From the NCBI GenBank assembly GCA_025529335.1, contig JAMYHX010000085.1, positions 1 through 64,000 of the forward strand: DNA of 64,000 nucleotides, written 5' to 3'. The stretch is from Rhizopus sp. PT2906. Lineage: Eukaryota > Mucoromycota > Mucoromycetes > Mucorales > Rhizopodaceae. Made by a program: the position numbers and the translations under genes. The notes beneath the pieces are model-generated. The model did not search any database, was not told the DNA's origin, and saw nothing but the letters and a program-made list of their open reading frames with translations. Of this stretch, positions 24,683 to 35,506 are shown one piece after another; position 1 is the first letter of the stretch; each line of letters starts with the position of its first letter.

Positions 24683-25158
24683 TTTTGTTCCTTTGCCAGA
24701 CACAACTGTACATAACAAGGAAGTTACTTTTTTTTTTCTTTTCTATCACACAACAGCAACTACTACTACTCTCTCTTTCTTTTGAACTGATTTTCTTTAT
24801 GTATCTCTCTCTCTCTCTCACAACAACAACAACAACAACAACAACAGCAAACCTATTAAAAAAGAAGAAAAAAAAAAAGATAAAAATACCTATGAAAATG
24901 ATAAAAAAAACATATAATAACAAAAAAAAGAGAGAGGTAAAAAAAACGATGGACAAGGATATATTCACTTCAAACAAATTTTGTACTTTATTTTGTTACA
25001 TAGATGACACACAAAATTCCCCCCCCTTTATTGTTCTTCCCTTTTGTACATGAGCTAGCCTTTTTGTCTTTTGTACATTTTTTTTATAAAATATACATAT
25101 AGTTAATATAGTTTTTATACATATCAAAATAAAAAATATCTTTATTATATACACACTG
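24683..25158. other. Convergent intergenic region with low complexity
   Basis: The 3' regions of Pumilio and NUP42 meet here. It holds T, CT, ACA and A-rich tracts (about 24730-24960). Open frames through it are low complexity and not genes. Confidence 0.6.
24707..24714 (+). promoter_or_regulatory. Candidate Pumilio response element
   Basis: TGTACATA lies 24 nt after the stop codon of the Pumilio gene, in the sense direction. It fits the UGUANAUA consensus predicted from the protein's own repeats, and could allow self-regulation. Confidence 0.4.
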
Positions 25159-26468
25159 TTATCGAAGCTCAGGTGGTGGTTCGATCTCGGGTACTTGACG
25201 ATATGTAAACTCTTGAGATACAAATGCTTCAAGTTGAGGATCACCATTTGTGTCAATCGAAGGTTTTGGTTGTGTAAATGCATTATTTTGACCAAAAGCG
25301 GTAGTAGTATTTCCTAATCCATTGGTTGAGCCAAATGCTGTCGTACCTGTTCCAAGTGTACTCGTTGCTCCAAAAGCAGGTGCTGTCGTGTTGTTGTTAT
25401 TTGCCAAATTTCCAAAAGATGTAGCTTGTCCAAAAGCAGGCGTAGTCTGTCCAAATGCTGTACCGCTCCCTACCGCATTTGATTTCCCAAATGCTGATCC
25501 CAGTGTACTTATCTGTCCAAATGCAGATCCGCTACCTAAACTGCTTGTCTGTCCAAATGCTGATCCTAACGTGCTCTTCTGTCCAAAAGCCGATCCACTT
25601 CCAAGAGTGCTGGTTGAGCCAAAGGCAGGAGCACTAGCCCCCAATGTGCTTGTTGAACCAAATGCTGGGGCACTTGCGCCTAATGTGCTTGTCGATCCAA
25701 ATGCTGGGGCAGTAGAACCGAGTGTACTAGTCGATCCAAAAGCTGGTGTTGTACTGCTGCCAAAGGCGCTTTTGCTACCAAATGCATTCACGCTTGGACT
25801 GCTCGTGGATCCAAATGCTGTAGTGCCAAATGCAGGAGCTCCAAAAGCGGTGGGTGTTGACGAAGAGCCAAAGGCAGTCGTTGTTGTGCCAAAAGGCTTT
25901 GCTGCTGTTGCGCCAAATCCAGAACCTGTGAAGGGGGCAAAGGGGGTATCGTTTGCAGTGCCTCCAAAAGGACCAGAACGCGCTGACTTTTCTTTTTCAT
26001 AATGTTGAATGGCTCCTGTTGGGTTATTTATAATCGCGTTCACTTGTGCTTCCATTTGATTAGAAAGCTGTTCATGACTGGTAAGCTATATATATTAAAA
26101 GTTAATCAACAAGCAACAAGGACAAGATCAAACACTTGCATATTGGCTTTCATTTCCAGTTGTACTTCTACTAAGATAATATAGACAACGATCCTCTTCG
26201 GGGCTTCTATCTGTTCCAACAATCATATTTGGTTCTTCTTTTGCTGGACCATAGACACTGAGCTTCCACTGCGGACGTTCGTCTGTTAGGTTTCCTCTCA
26301 AGGAAGTCTCACTAAATCTAGAGTTAAACAATGTTTCGAATTGACTCATTTACGTTACTTGTATTTAGGTGCGGCAGAGTTCAAAGTATTCCCCTGCTTC
26401 ACGTGTTGAAAATTACAGTTGTTTCCATTTCTGCAAGTGCCTGATTGATAAAATTTACAAATGGCCAT
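25159..26468 (-). CDS. NUP42: FG nucleoporin NUP42-like (CCCH finger plus FG repeats)
   Basis: Three exons (26468-26359, 26317-26140, 26085-25159) give 404 residues. Exon 1 encodes a CCCH finger, MAICKFYQSGTCRNGNNCNF, the hallmark of Nup42/NUPL2. Next comes a conserved block (ERPQWKLSVYGPAKEEP), then about 200 residues of FG repeats, many of the form AFGSTSTLG, and a short C-terminal tail ending FTYRQVPEIEPPPELR. Nup42 sits on the cytoplasmic face of the pore and helps Dbp5/Gle1-driven mRNA export. Intron 2 starts GCAAGT rather than GT; the only phase-compatible join gives ESQY-LTSHEQ. The repetitive DNA also leaves a long chance frame on the plus strand. Confidence 0.9.
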
Positions 26469-26997
26469 GCTTTATTCTATGTTTTGGCCGCAATTAAAAA
26501 ATACAGTGAAGGTATTTTAACAAACTTTTGGTTGGGCCACAAATCTGTCACCCAGCGAAATTGTGACAGCCTTTGGCTTAAATAAAATACCACTTCTCCA
26601 TCGGAAATTGAAAATAGAATGCTTGCTTAAGAGTTCTGATCATATTTACTATACAAAGGTTCTAGTACACTTGTTATAATTACTAATTTAAAAGAAAGAA
26701 CATTATATCATTACTAGAGATAAACTCTTGGCATACATGTAAATTCTTTGTCTTTAAATAACTGTTTGCTGAGATTAACACTTCTTGAGTACTTATCCGC
26801 TTCGGTTCCTGAATGTTACCATATATAAGGATGATGATTGTCTTAGTCTATTCTTTCTTCTTCTTCGTCCTGTTTTTAACAAATAGATAAGCATAAACTC
26901 TTCAATTCACCTTTGGTTTTACTTGCTTTATTATTAATCAAATAACACCACAATATCTCTGCAATCTTGCCACTGTAACTAATCAACAAACATCATT
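26469..26997. other. Intergenic between NUP42 and the Crypton relic
   Basis: No gene seen. AT-rich, with the NUP42 leader on the minus strand and possibly one flank of the mobile element; element ends were not identified. Confidence 0.4.
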
Positions 26998-28300
26998 ATG
27001 TACAACGGATAATCTTCATCCTCCAACCTTACCGATCAAAGGGTAATAAATGCTATAAAAGAAGCTGAAATCCTTGAACGCACTCTGCTAGAACTTGAAA
27101 ACGAACAACCAAGAAACACTACATTGGCGTAAAAAAAGAAGCAGTAGATCTTTATGGTGCATATCATATATAGACGTAAGGTATGAATGCACTTACACCT
27201 CTTATTTCAATAGGACTTTTGTATAGAAAATCGGTATGAAGATGGCTGCATTGTGACTGAAGCGAAGTTATTGCGTTTTCTTGATGAAGTCGTTGTACCT
27301 AGAGGCAGTTTAAAGAAGGGTCAAAAGGATGATGGTTCCGTACATGAACTTGAAATGGAAACTATTCAAAATACATCAAGGTGGTGGTTAACCTTCATGC
27401 AATTCAGTTTTCCGGAAATATGTCCAGGGAAGTGACTGTCCGTGGTGTTGCTCTGCGTGTATGGTTAAAGAACAGACGACATAGTGAACGACAGCGAAAA
27501 CGTGAGAGCTACGAGGATCGCGCTCGTCACAATGCACAGAACGGTTACATCCCTGAAGAACTTGTCAAGCTATCAATCTTCTATTTCAAAGAAGGAAAGG
27601 AGAAGTCATTCAGGGACCGAATGCTCTTTCTGATGCAGCATATGATGCTGTTACGTGGCGAGAGCACTAGGGATATGGAATTATGTGACCTTTTCCCTTT
27701 AGAATTCAAGGACGAAGAGTTCTCTGAATGCCTAGTGCTGGTTCTACATTGGGGTTATGGCAAAATAGCCAAGGAACGCATACAGTATGCTGGCACCATC
27801 CGACACCGTGATCACCGTGTGTGTGCTTTTGGCGCGCTAGCTATGTACTTCTTTTATAGATGAGTTGATTGAATGTTGGCAATAATGTTATATTCAACTA
27901 ACTAACTTCTAGGTGACATATAACGAACGAAGACTTCCCTTGTTTTAATACAAACATGGACTGGTTTAACCTGAAAATTGCCAAAGGAGTATACTACAAC
28001 AAACCCTTGACCTACGTAACATATTACGCAGCAACCACCCGTGCTTTCGATGCCTGTTCCGTTAGTATAAGCAAGAAAACCCATGCGGGCCGTGGTAGTG
28101 GAGCTCAGCATGCTGAAATAGACGGAGCAACAGAGGATCAACTGCGTTGGCACGACCGTTGGAATATGCAGAGCATGGAAACTTGCTACTTGACATCGCT
28201 GCCTCGATCATCTATTTGAATTATTAATGGCTTCTCCGGCAGCAAAGGTGATTACTGGTTCCCAAGAAGTAATGTTTGTCCACCTGTCATGTTTACGTAG
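26998..28300 (+). mobile_element. Decayed Crypton-type tyrosine recombinase
   Basis: Reading from ATG 26998, an in-frame stop follows four codons, then AIKEAEILERTLLELENEQP-RNTT and a KKKQ block, again with two stops, match the Crypton N-terminal region. After an intron-like gap, VTEAKLLRFLDEVVVPRG follows. The piece at 27381-27863 has the catalytic-Arg block (MMLLRGESTRDMELCDLF) and IRHRDHRVCAFGALAMYFF, typical of the Ndc10_II/Crypton fold. The piece at 27956-28216 has KKTHAGRGSGAQHAE (HxxR), WHDRWN and the Tyr block CYLTSLPR. An in-frame TGA at about 28217 interrupts it before NGFSGSKGDYWFPRSNVCPP. Most of the recombinase is recognisable but it cannot be translated as one protein. Confidence 0.75.
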
Positions 28301-28559
28301 ATCACACATCTCTTAATTCTCTATTTATTCATTCTCAGCTAACAGACAACGTCAGACATTTACAGTCGTCACCTCTCATATATATTCGGGTCGTACCCTC
28401 ATTTAATAGTTCTTCTCTCAACTTTAAATAAAGAATAGTAATTGTTAGCTATTGACTTCTACTGTTCTTATATACAAATACCCGAAATATAACAATATGC
28501 CTTAAAAATAACAAAACGACACAATCATTCACCGCCCATCTCAAAAATCACGGCTTAGG

Positions 28560-29341
28560 TGCGTCCTTTGTGAAGAAGAGAAAACTCGACAAATTGGATT
28601 CTGTTTATGAACATTGTGTGGACAAAGAAGAGACAGATGAAGACACAGATCAGCATCTGGCTGGCGGAGAAGTAGTAGATGATGAAACGACATGCGAAAA
28701 TGGCTTCACACAGTTTCCACCGTTGTCATTATTATTGGCGGTACAGCCAACAACAAAGTTACCTCATCTCACACATCGCGATGTGATCTTGACAACCACA
28801 GACTCTCATGCTGCCGATAAAGCAACCCAAGAGGATAAGATGATGCTGGCTAAGTTGGGCCGATGGGTCCCTGTTGTGTACAACCACGACAATATGCAAT
28901 ACGGGATGTTGACATCTTCATCAATTGCTTCCATATCATTATCAAAAAACCAAACGAAAGGTACATGGTGCAGCCCCACCCAACGATAATAATCACTCTT
29001 CAAAAGAGGTCATGGAAATCGATACTTCTCACTTTATCCGACATTTGAAAATCACAAGGTAACCAATATATATGTATTTGACATTGAAGTGAATACTAAC
29101 TGGTTTTCTCTCTCTCGTTAGTAAAGCTTCGAAAAAGCTGACAGGTACCCTGCACGAGGAAATAACAGGTGAAATGGTTGATTTACTCAACCGGGATTGG
29201 CTGGAATATCCACAAATGCGGTACTGTATATCACAACTACTAGCAGGTGCGATCCTTCAAGTGTCGAAACAAATTCTGGAATTGGTGAACACTCAAATAC
29301 AAAATAAGGAACATAACTTGCTATTATCTTCTTTTTATTAA
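28560..29341 (+). pseudogene. Broken unrecognised reading frame next to the Crypton relic
   Basis: An open piece at 28570-28989 (acidic start, then FPPLSLLLAVQPTTKLPHL) ends in a frame different from the next coding-like piece (about 28985-29058, ending SHFIRHLKIT). That piece joins properly across an intron (GTAACC to GTTAG, about 29059-29121) to KASKKLTGTLHEEITGEMVD and a C-terminus ending LLLSSFY. The frame change near 28950 suggests decay. It may be the C-terminal part of the Crypton protein or an independent gene; I do not recognise the family. Confidence 0.35.
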
Positions 29342-30231
29342 AGGTCAGCGAAATATAATAAAAAAATAAAATTTTTCTCTAAGTATACAATTGATCTTCT
29401 TTAAGCGAAGGTAAAGGATGTGAAAGGGAAGGGAGAGGAAATCATATTTTGTATTTTGTATTTTCATGTCTAACCTAGTAAAAAATGCCCTTTTGGATTA
29501 ATAAAAGAGTCACAAACCGCAATCAAAAAAGGAAATCAAACGGCTATCCATCTTTATTTAAATAACATGATCGCTCCTTTGCCGCAGAACCATTGAGGAC
29601 AAGTTGTAATATATAAATTACAGCAAATAAATAAGCTTCTCAAATTAAAAATTTTTAAAAAAGGGAGAATCGCTTGATTGCCCTGTGTAATCACATTAAT
29701 CTACTATTCGTTTTGCAATAAAAGGGCGTTCTATGTACAACATCAAGTCATAACCTTATTTTGCAATCCTTATAAACTTTGCCCTCCTAAATAAGAAAGT
29801 TTTTTGCATGCTACTGTATCAATTTTTGTTGATGTAGATTCACTTGATAGACTGGAATAACAGAAGCATATATGCAAACGAAAGAGTAGCACAAGATTAG
29901 CTTAACAGAAAGATGTGATTTCGAAAGGATCTGCACAAAAATAAACTTTAACAAGATTATTCAAGACGTCAAGGGTAATACTCCTCAATCCCTCCTTTGT
30001 AGCAATGTTTTGATGGATAGTTTGTTCCTTTTTTTATTGCCAACGTATAATTGTAAAATAATTGTATTGACGCATAAGAGATAGAATGTGTATTTAATCT
30101 AACAAAATGAATGAAAAAGTTTAACATGTTTAAAAAAGAAAAGAGAAGGATAGGGTAAATTATTGGTATCAATAAAAAAATGAGAGGAGAGATTACTGGT
30201 GTGCATATATATATAAATCATATCAATTCAT
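29342..30231. other. Intergenic, AT-rich
   Basis: No gene, repeat family or RNA gene recognised. A 67-codon minus-strand frame (29969-30172) is hydrophobic and low complexity with no support. Confidence 0.5.
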
Positions 30232-31592
30232 TCAAAGTTCCATATGAACGCCCATTTCCATAAGTATTGATCTATTATCCGTTGTTTCAGTGTTGGATTC
30301 AGATGTCTGTTCAAATGTGATGCTGCTATTATGACTACTATTGTTGTTATGCGATGACAAATTCAAGTCGGTGTTGGACCCATTATTAGCATTGGCAGTG
30401 ACGTTATTGGTTATTGTTGATGTATTGGCAACTGTTGTTGTGGAAACCGAATTGGTTGTTGTAGTTGCGGAGGTTGTTGCTGCACCAGCAGCGCCATTAA
30501 CAGGAACAGGAGGATGTCTTTCCACGCACCACCAGCGGTGTCCATCGGCCCATGCTTTACTTTGACAGGGTTTTGAGCAGTATTTTGCCTTTCTACAGCG
30601 TCGACACTTTGCAAATTCTCTAGGTTGAGTTTCCCATTTTCCACAGTGCATGTTGGCGCAGCGTCGAAGACCGCCTCGTGTTTCATCTTTCCGACACGCA
30701 TTTCGCATGATGACACCAGCCCAGTATTGGACAGGTCCAGGTTGAGTGCGATGACAGAACTTTTCGACAACGCTAAACACATTTTTATCATATGCTGTGT
30801 GGAATAAATCTCGAATATGAGGATATTTTGAGAGATAGGCGAGTAGTTGCAGGCTTAATAATATGTCTTCTTCCCGATGAAACACATGGTCCTCGATATG
30901 TTTTTTATCATCTTTGTGAATACGTCTATGACGTCTTTGAGCAGCATTGATTTTCACATATGGAAATGTAGAACGGCGTAGTGTATTGTTATGAATGGAT
31001 GATGTTTTAGAGTGATCTAATAAATATAAGTACACATATTTAAAATTTCACATAATAGGGATATAACTCACCTGTTACTGTTGCTGTATTATTATTTATA
31101 ATATTGCTATTAATATTATCATTATTATTATTATTGTTGTTGTTATTATCTAAAGATAGGTCAGGACCTAGTTAAATTAAATATTTCTTCATGTTTACCT
31201 ATTCTTTGTTCCAATCCCTTATTGGTATTGCTTAATATGTTCAATATAAAAGGAATCACACCAGCATCAACTACTTTGGTTCTGATTTGTTCAGTTCCTC
31301 TTACGCCCACATTAACAACAGTTTGAAAGGCTAATGTCCACTTCCAAGAGGTTAAACGATCTGCTCTATTGGAAGTATTAAACAAGATCCTAACAAGCCT
31401 TTCAAGGCCACCATCAAGACAAAGTATTTCTCTAATGCGTGGCGAAGTTGAAGTCAAGTAGGCAAGATGAGTTAAGGAGTTGACTAATGGTAAAGTTGCT
31501 GTGCAATCAAGTGCCCTTCTATCATAAAGAGCAGAGGTGATACAAACGGCTGCTCTGCTTTGGGAAGGGAAGCTAAAGTTGGGTTCTCTCAT
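30232..31592 (-). CDS. MUB1: samB/MUB1 MYND-type zinc finger protein
   Basis: Three exons (31592-31199, 31149-31072, 31016-30232) give 418 residues. The N-terminus MREPNFSFPSQSRAAV, then LYDRRALDCTATLPLVNSL and ARM-like helices, match Aspergillus SamB and yeast Mub1. The MYND finger (CANMHCGKW, CRRCRKAKYCSKPCQSKAW, HRWWC) is at about residues 290-335. The tail is Thr/Asn/Ser-rich. In yeast Mub1 works with the E3 Ubr2 and E2 Rad6 to ubiquitinate Rpn4; in Aspergillus SamB affects morphogenesis. Exon 2 is mostly an AAT repeat coding poly-Asn. The acceptor of intron 1 could instead lie 18 nt upstream, giving an improbably short 31-nt intron and six extra residues. Confidence 0.92.
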
Positions 31593-31731
31593 GATTAATA
31601 ATAATAATAATAATAAAGGAAGGAAGAGAAAAAAAAAGAAAGTCTATCTAATTTCTCAGATCATCACCCCCCTTTTGTACAAACTAGTACCAATTAGATT
31701 TTACGAAGCAATTAATTCAACTCCGACCATT

Positions 31732-32467
31732 TTATTTTACTTGACTTTGATTGGGACAATAAATGTTGATTGGTATCTGTAAGCTGGAATAAGCTGGAGG
31801 TGACGAATTAGATCTGGATATTTGATGTAAGAGATTATATCGATCGTCGAATTCAATAGTAATAGCCTAATGAATGGAATGATTAATAAAGGATAAACTT
31901 GGTTAATAGATTCCTTCTATTACATAAATTGATGTAGGTTCATTAGATACTTTTTGATCAGGAGTCAAATACGATAGCCTAAAGTTAATTCCACGAACAT
32001 TTTCAGTAGCATTCATACAAGAGCATAGTCTTGTCATTTCTTTTTCAAACTTTCAAAATCATTATTATCAAATCAACTTTATACACATCTTTATCTTACC
32101 TTTTTATTTCTACGACGTCTCCAGATGACGAGCAAAACAGTAATACATAAAAAGGAGATTGGTAAAACTAGTACGATTTCAACATGCTGCGTATAGCGTA
32201 TGGTACCTATCATTGTGATCAGACTCATGAACGTAACGACAGCCATGAATATATTGGTTGCCATAGGAACATAAGGCGAAAAACTTTCTGCCACACTATT
32301 AAATGTGTTCATGATAGAGATAAAATCGTGAGGGCTCATCTATCATTCAATATATATCAGAGCTTTGTGTATACGCAATCAAACTATACTCTTACAAATC
32401 CTTGGAGATCAGGTGTGTAATCATCAGCAAATCTGCCATTGTTATAGACGCAATGCAAGGATTTCAT
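31732..32467 (-). CDS. Erf4/GOLGA7-like protein with two TM segments
   Basis: Four exons (32467-32396, 32339-32100, 32049-31924, 31866-31732), all in phase, give 190 residues. The N-terminal block (NNGRFADDYTPDLQGFMSPH, then FISIMNTFNSVAES) resembles the start of the Golgin A7/Erf4 domain. After two hydrophobic segments (about 50-72 and 77-98) and RRRRNK, the block FEKEMTRLCSCMNATENVRG to SIYAITIEFDDRY resembles the second half of GOLGA7. Erf4/GOLGA7 partners DHHC palmitoyltransferases acting on Ras. The match is by eye; the splice model is firm. It starts 525 bp from the divergent antiporter gene. Confidence 0.55.
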
Positions 32468-32992
32468 TTGTTTATTATAGTTATAAGAGAGAAAGAGAGC
32501 GAAAAGGCTTCATAAGGAGATCAACATTTTGCTGTTTATAAAATTAAAGGGGGTCGTCAGGATTATCGACGTTTCTGTGGCATCAACAACAGCAGTGTGC
32601 AAATCACAGAGTTTAAACTCAGTACAGCACCTCTTTCAACATCATTGTTAGCAAACACGAATATGATCGTCATTATGGATATAACAATAGTATGATAGAA
32701 AACGTACACAATTGAAAAAGTTTAAGAAAAAAAAAATGAAAAAGATATATTCCGAGCCAATTGAGTTCATAACCTAACAACTCTGCCTATAACAACAGCC
32801 CTTTTCTGTGTGTATCCTGCTACTGAACAGGGCAGTTTATATTAAAACTTGCATTTTGACAAGCTAAAAATTTCAATTAACGCAGCATGCTTGTATGTAT
32901 GTGTATATATTTCTCTGTTTTCCGCTCTCATTCTCTCTCTCTCTCTCTCCTCCTTTCATTTCCCACTTGATCATTTTCAGTAACACATATCA
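32468..32992. other. Divergent intergenic region
   Basis: Shared upstream region of the Erf4-like gene and the antiporter gene. It contains a CT repeat at about 32931-32950 close to the antiporter ATG. No gene seen. Confidence 0.5.
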
Positions 32993-35350
32993 ATGTCGGT
33001 TGATGTTATCCCAGGAGATATATCTACCTTTACAGTAGCCATAGCCATATTTAGTGGCTGCATACTCTTTTTTGGGTATATATCAATGTTCCTGAAAGAA
33101 AGATTGTTTCTCTCTGAAGCATGTAAGAATGATCCACGTCATTTTAAAGGACTACTCACTCATTTATATAGTCATTGCTCTCCTTGTTGGAGTTCTTGCC
33201 GGTCCATTGGTTGTAAATGGTCTTAATCCATATACTTGGAAGGACTATCATGAAATCACTAAACAGTTGACCCGATGTATCATTGCCATCCAGGTGATGG
33301 CAGTTGGTATCGAACTACCACAGTAAGGATAATTCATGACAATGTATGAAACACTTATGTCTATTCATAGACACTATTTGAAAAAAGAATGGCGCACAGT
33401 CCTTATGTTTCTTATACCCGTCATGATATACATGTGGCTCGTAAGTGGTACTCTTATCTGGGGTCTTATTCGTCCTCTTAGTTTTGTAAGATATATATAT
33501 AAATAGAGCAACGTTTCTATGATAAAAATGGATTATTAAATAATCTGTAGCTTGAATCACTCGTCATATCTGCTTGTATTTGCCCAACTGATCCAGTAAA
33601 TTTGTCCGAATAACAACAAAAAACCAAAACTGATGTATGCTATTAGATTTTAGCAAATTCTGTTGTTAAGGGGCGATTTGCAGAAAAACACGTACCCCCC
33701 CATGTACGAAATGCATTAGCTGCAGAAAGGTAAAAAAAAAAAATATCTATTCGATATTTTCTATTTATCAGCCAGTAATCCACAGTGGAGCCAATGATGG
33801 TATGGGCTTTCCATTTCTGTTTTTAGCCATTTTTTTAATATCGGAGGACAGTGTTGGAAAAGCGGTCGGTAAATGGATCTACATAACATGTCTGTTTCAA
33901 ATCATTCTTTCCTGCGTTATTGGCGTTGTCGTTGGATACATCGCCAGAAAGGCATTACAATGGTCCGAGAAACGGTCAGTTTTAAAAGAATGGGAACAAG
34001 ATATAACATGATTAACATGCCTAATATAGTCGTCTTATCGATAAACCGTCATTTCTGTCCTTTGCTATTGCGTTAGCAGTAAGCTAACTTCTCAAAAAGC
34101 GAAAAGCATATTCACTCTATTGTTTTAGCTCTTCTTAATGAGCGTCACCGGATTCTCTGGCAGTGATGACCTCCTCGCATGCTTTGTTGCTGGCAACGCG
34201 TTTTCATGGGATGAATGGTTCAGGCGCGAGACAGAAGAAGCTCATTTTCAAGAGGTGATTGATATGATGCTAAATTTGGCTATATTCGTTTACATTGGCT
34301 CTATTATAGTAAGCTAAATACGATCGTGTATGAATTTGCTCCATAACATCCTCTTGATAGCCTTGGTGGGAGTTTAATAATCACGAACTTGGCTTGGAAC
34401 CATGGAGAATGGTGCTTGTAGCCTTCCTTGTCTTATTTTTCCGCCGCTTGCCTGTTGTAGTCTTGCTCAAACCGGCAATGCCAGCCATCAAGACCTATCG
34501 AGAGGCTGTGTTCAGCGGATGGTTTGGACCTATTGGCGTTGGTGCTGTCTTTTTATCGACGATTGCCAAGGAAGAGCTAGAGACTGTTTATGAAGGAAAA
34601 GAGAAACCACTAGCCACTCAAATTGTAGGACCCGTCGTGCTCTTTATTGTGTTTTCGTCTGTTGTCATACATGGTACGACGGTCCCCTTGTTCAAGCTTG
34701 GTAGAACGATTCGCACAAGGACAGTGTCGGTGAATAAGCCTGCTGATGTTGCAGTTGTTTCCGAAAAAGCCGACCACCAGGATGAGCAAGATAAAGACAT
34801 GAGGACAGCAGATGAGAAAAAGGATGAACAAACTTTGAATGGAAGCACAATACTGGTCAAGTCATTGGAGAACAATGGACAAGTGATAGTGGATATGCAT
34901 ACATCAGATTTTGAATATCCCGAAGAAGACTTTTTGCCAGATGACGTGTCCGATGCTATTGCAAGCACAAAGTACGATTTATTAACAAACACCGCTAATC
35001 GCTCGTTATCTTCTGTCAGAACGAGGGCAAGCGGTAGTAAGACTTCTATTACCTTTGCAAGCAACGTGGGTGCAACAACAAAATTGGTAGAGCCTCCTAA
35101 ACATAGTACAGTTGATAAAAAAAAGAAACCAGAAGAAGTGGTTAGCTTGAAGACGTGGTTCTTTAGAAGTAATTCAGCTTCCAGAATTCAAAAGAGAAGA
35201 AGGCAAAAAGAAAAAGAAAGGAAGAGAAGGATAAAAGAAGATAAAAGGATATTGAAAGAAAAGCAAAAAGAAGAGAAAAGATTACTAAAGGAAAGACAAA
35301 GAACAGGAATAACCAATCCCACGATTCGAGTGACTGAGGTAGTAGTATGA
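32993..35350 (+). CDS. NHA1: Nha1-type Na+(K+)/H+ antiporter, plasma membrane
   Basis: Nine exons (32993-33122, 33172-33322, 33371-33485, 33551-33595, 33647-33729, 33786-33974, 34030-34078, 34129-34308, 34361-35350) give 643 residues. The membrane part has about 12 TM segments. The CPA1 core is clear: CICPTDPILANSVVKGRFAE, then RNALAAESGANDGMGFPF, where the TDP and ND residues form the ion site. FSGSDDLLACFVAGNAFSWD and FSGWFGPIGVGAVF are further family blocks. The cytosolic tail (about 230 residues) is acidic in the middle and ends in a Lys/Arg/Glu-rich helical stretch. Fungal Nha1 exports alkali cations. The tail is shorter than in yeast. Confidence 0.94.
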
Positions 35351-35435
35351 TAGATAAAATTATGTATGCTTTTAAGCAGATTACAAAACCCAAGTTACGC
35401 AAAAAAGGGGGAAAGCGGTTCTATCGTCTTGCCCT

Positions 35436-35441
35436 CACGTG
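35436..35441 (+). promoter_or_regulatory. CACGTG box (TCACGTG) upstream of SCON-2/MET30
   Basis: TCACGTG lies about 65 bp before the ATG. In yeast this is the Cbf1 site used with Met4 at sulfur genes, including MET30. Function here is inferred. Confidence 0.35.
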
Positions 35442-35506
35442 CCCTTGTTTTTTTAAATCAATAAATAAGCTCCATCTCCTCTTTCCTTTTTTCCTTTTTT
35501 CTCTTT

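Noticed and set aside
24595..25053. 152-codon plus frame and 103-codon minus frame after Pumilio
   Set aside because: Low-complexity T, CT and ACA repeats; real Pumilio exon 9 ends at 24682.
25322..26002. 226-codon plus-strand frame rich in Pro/Val/Asn
   Set aside because: Mirror of the FG-repeat exon of NUP42.
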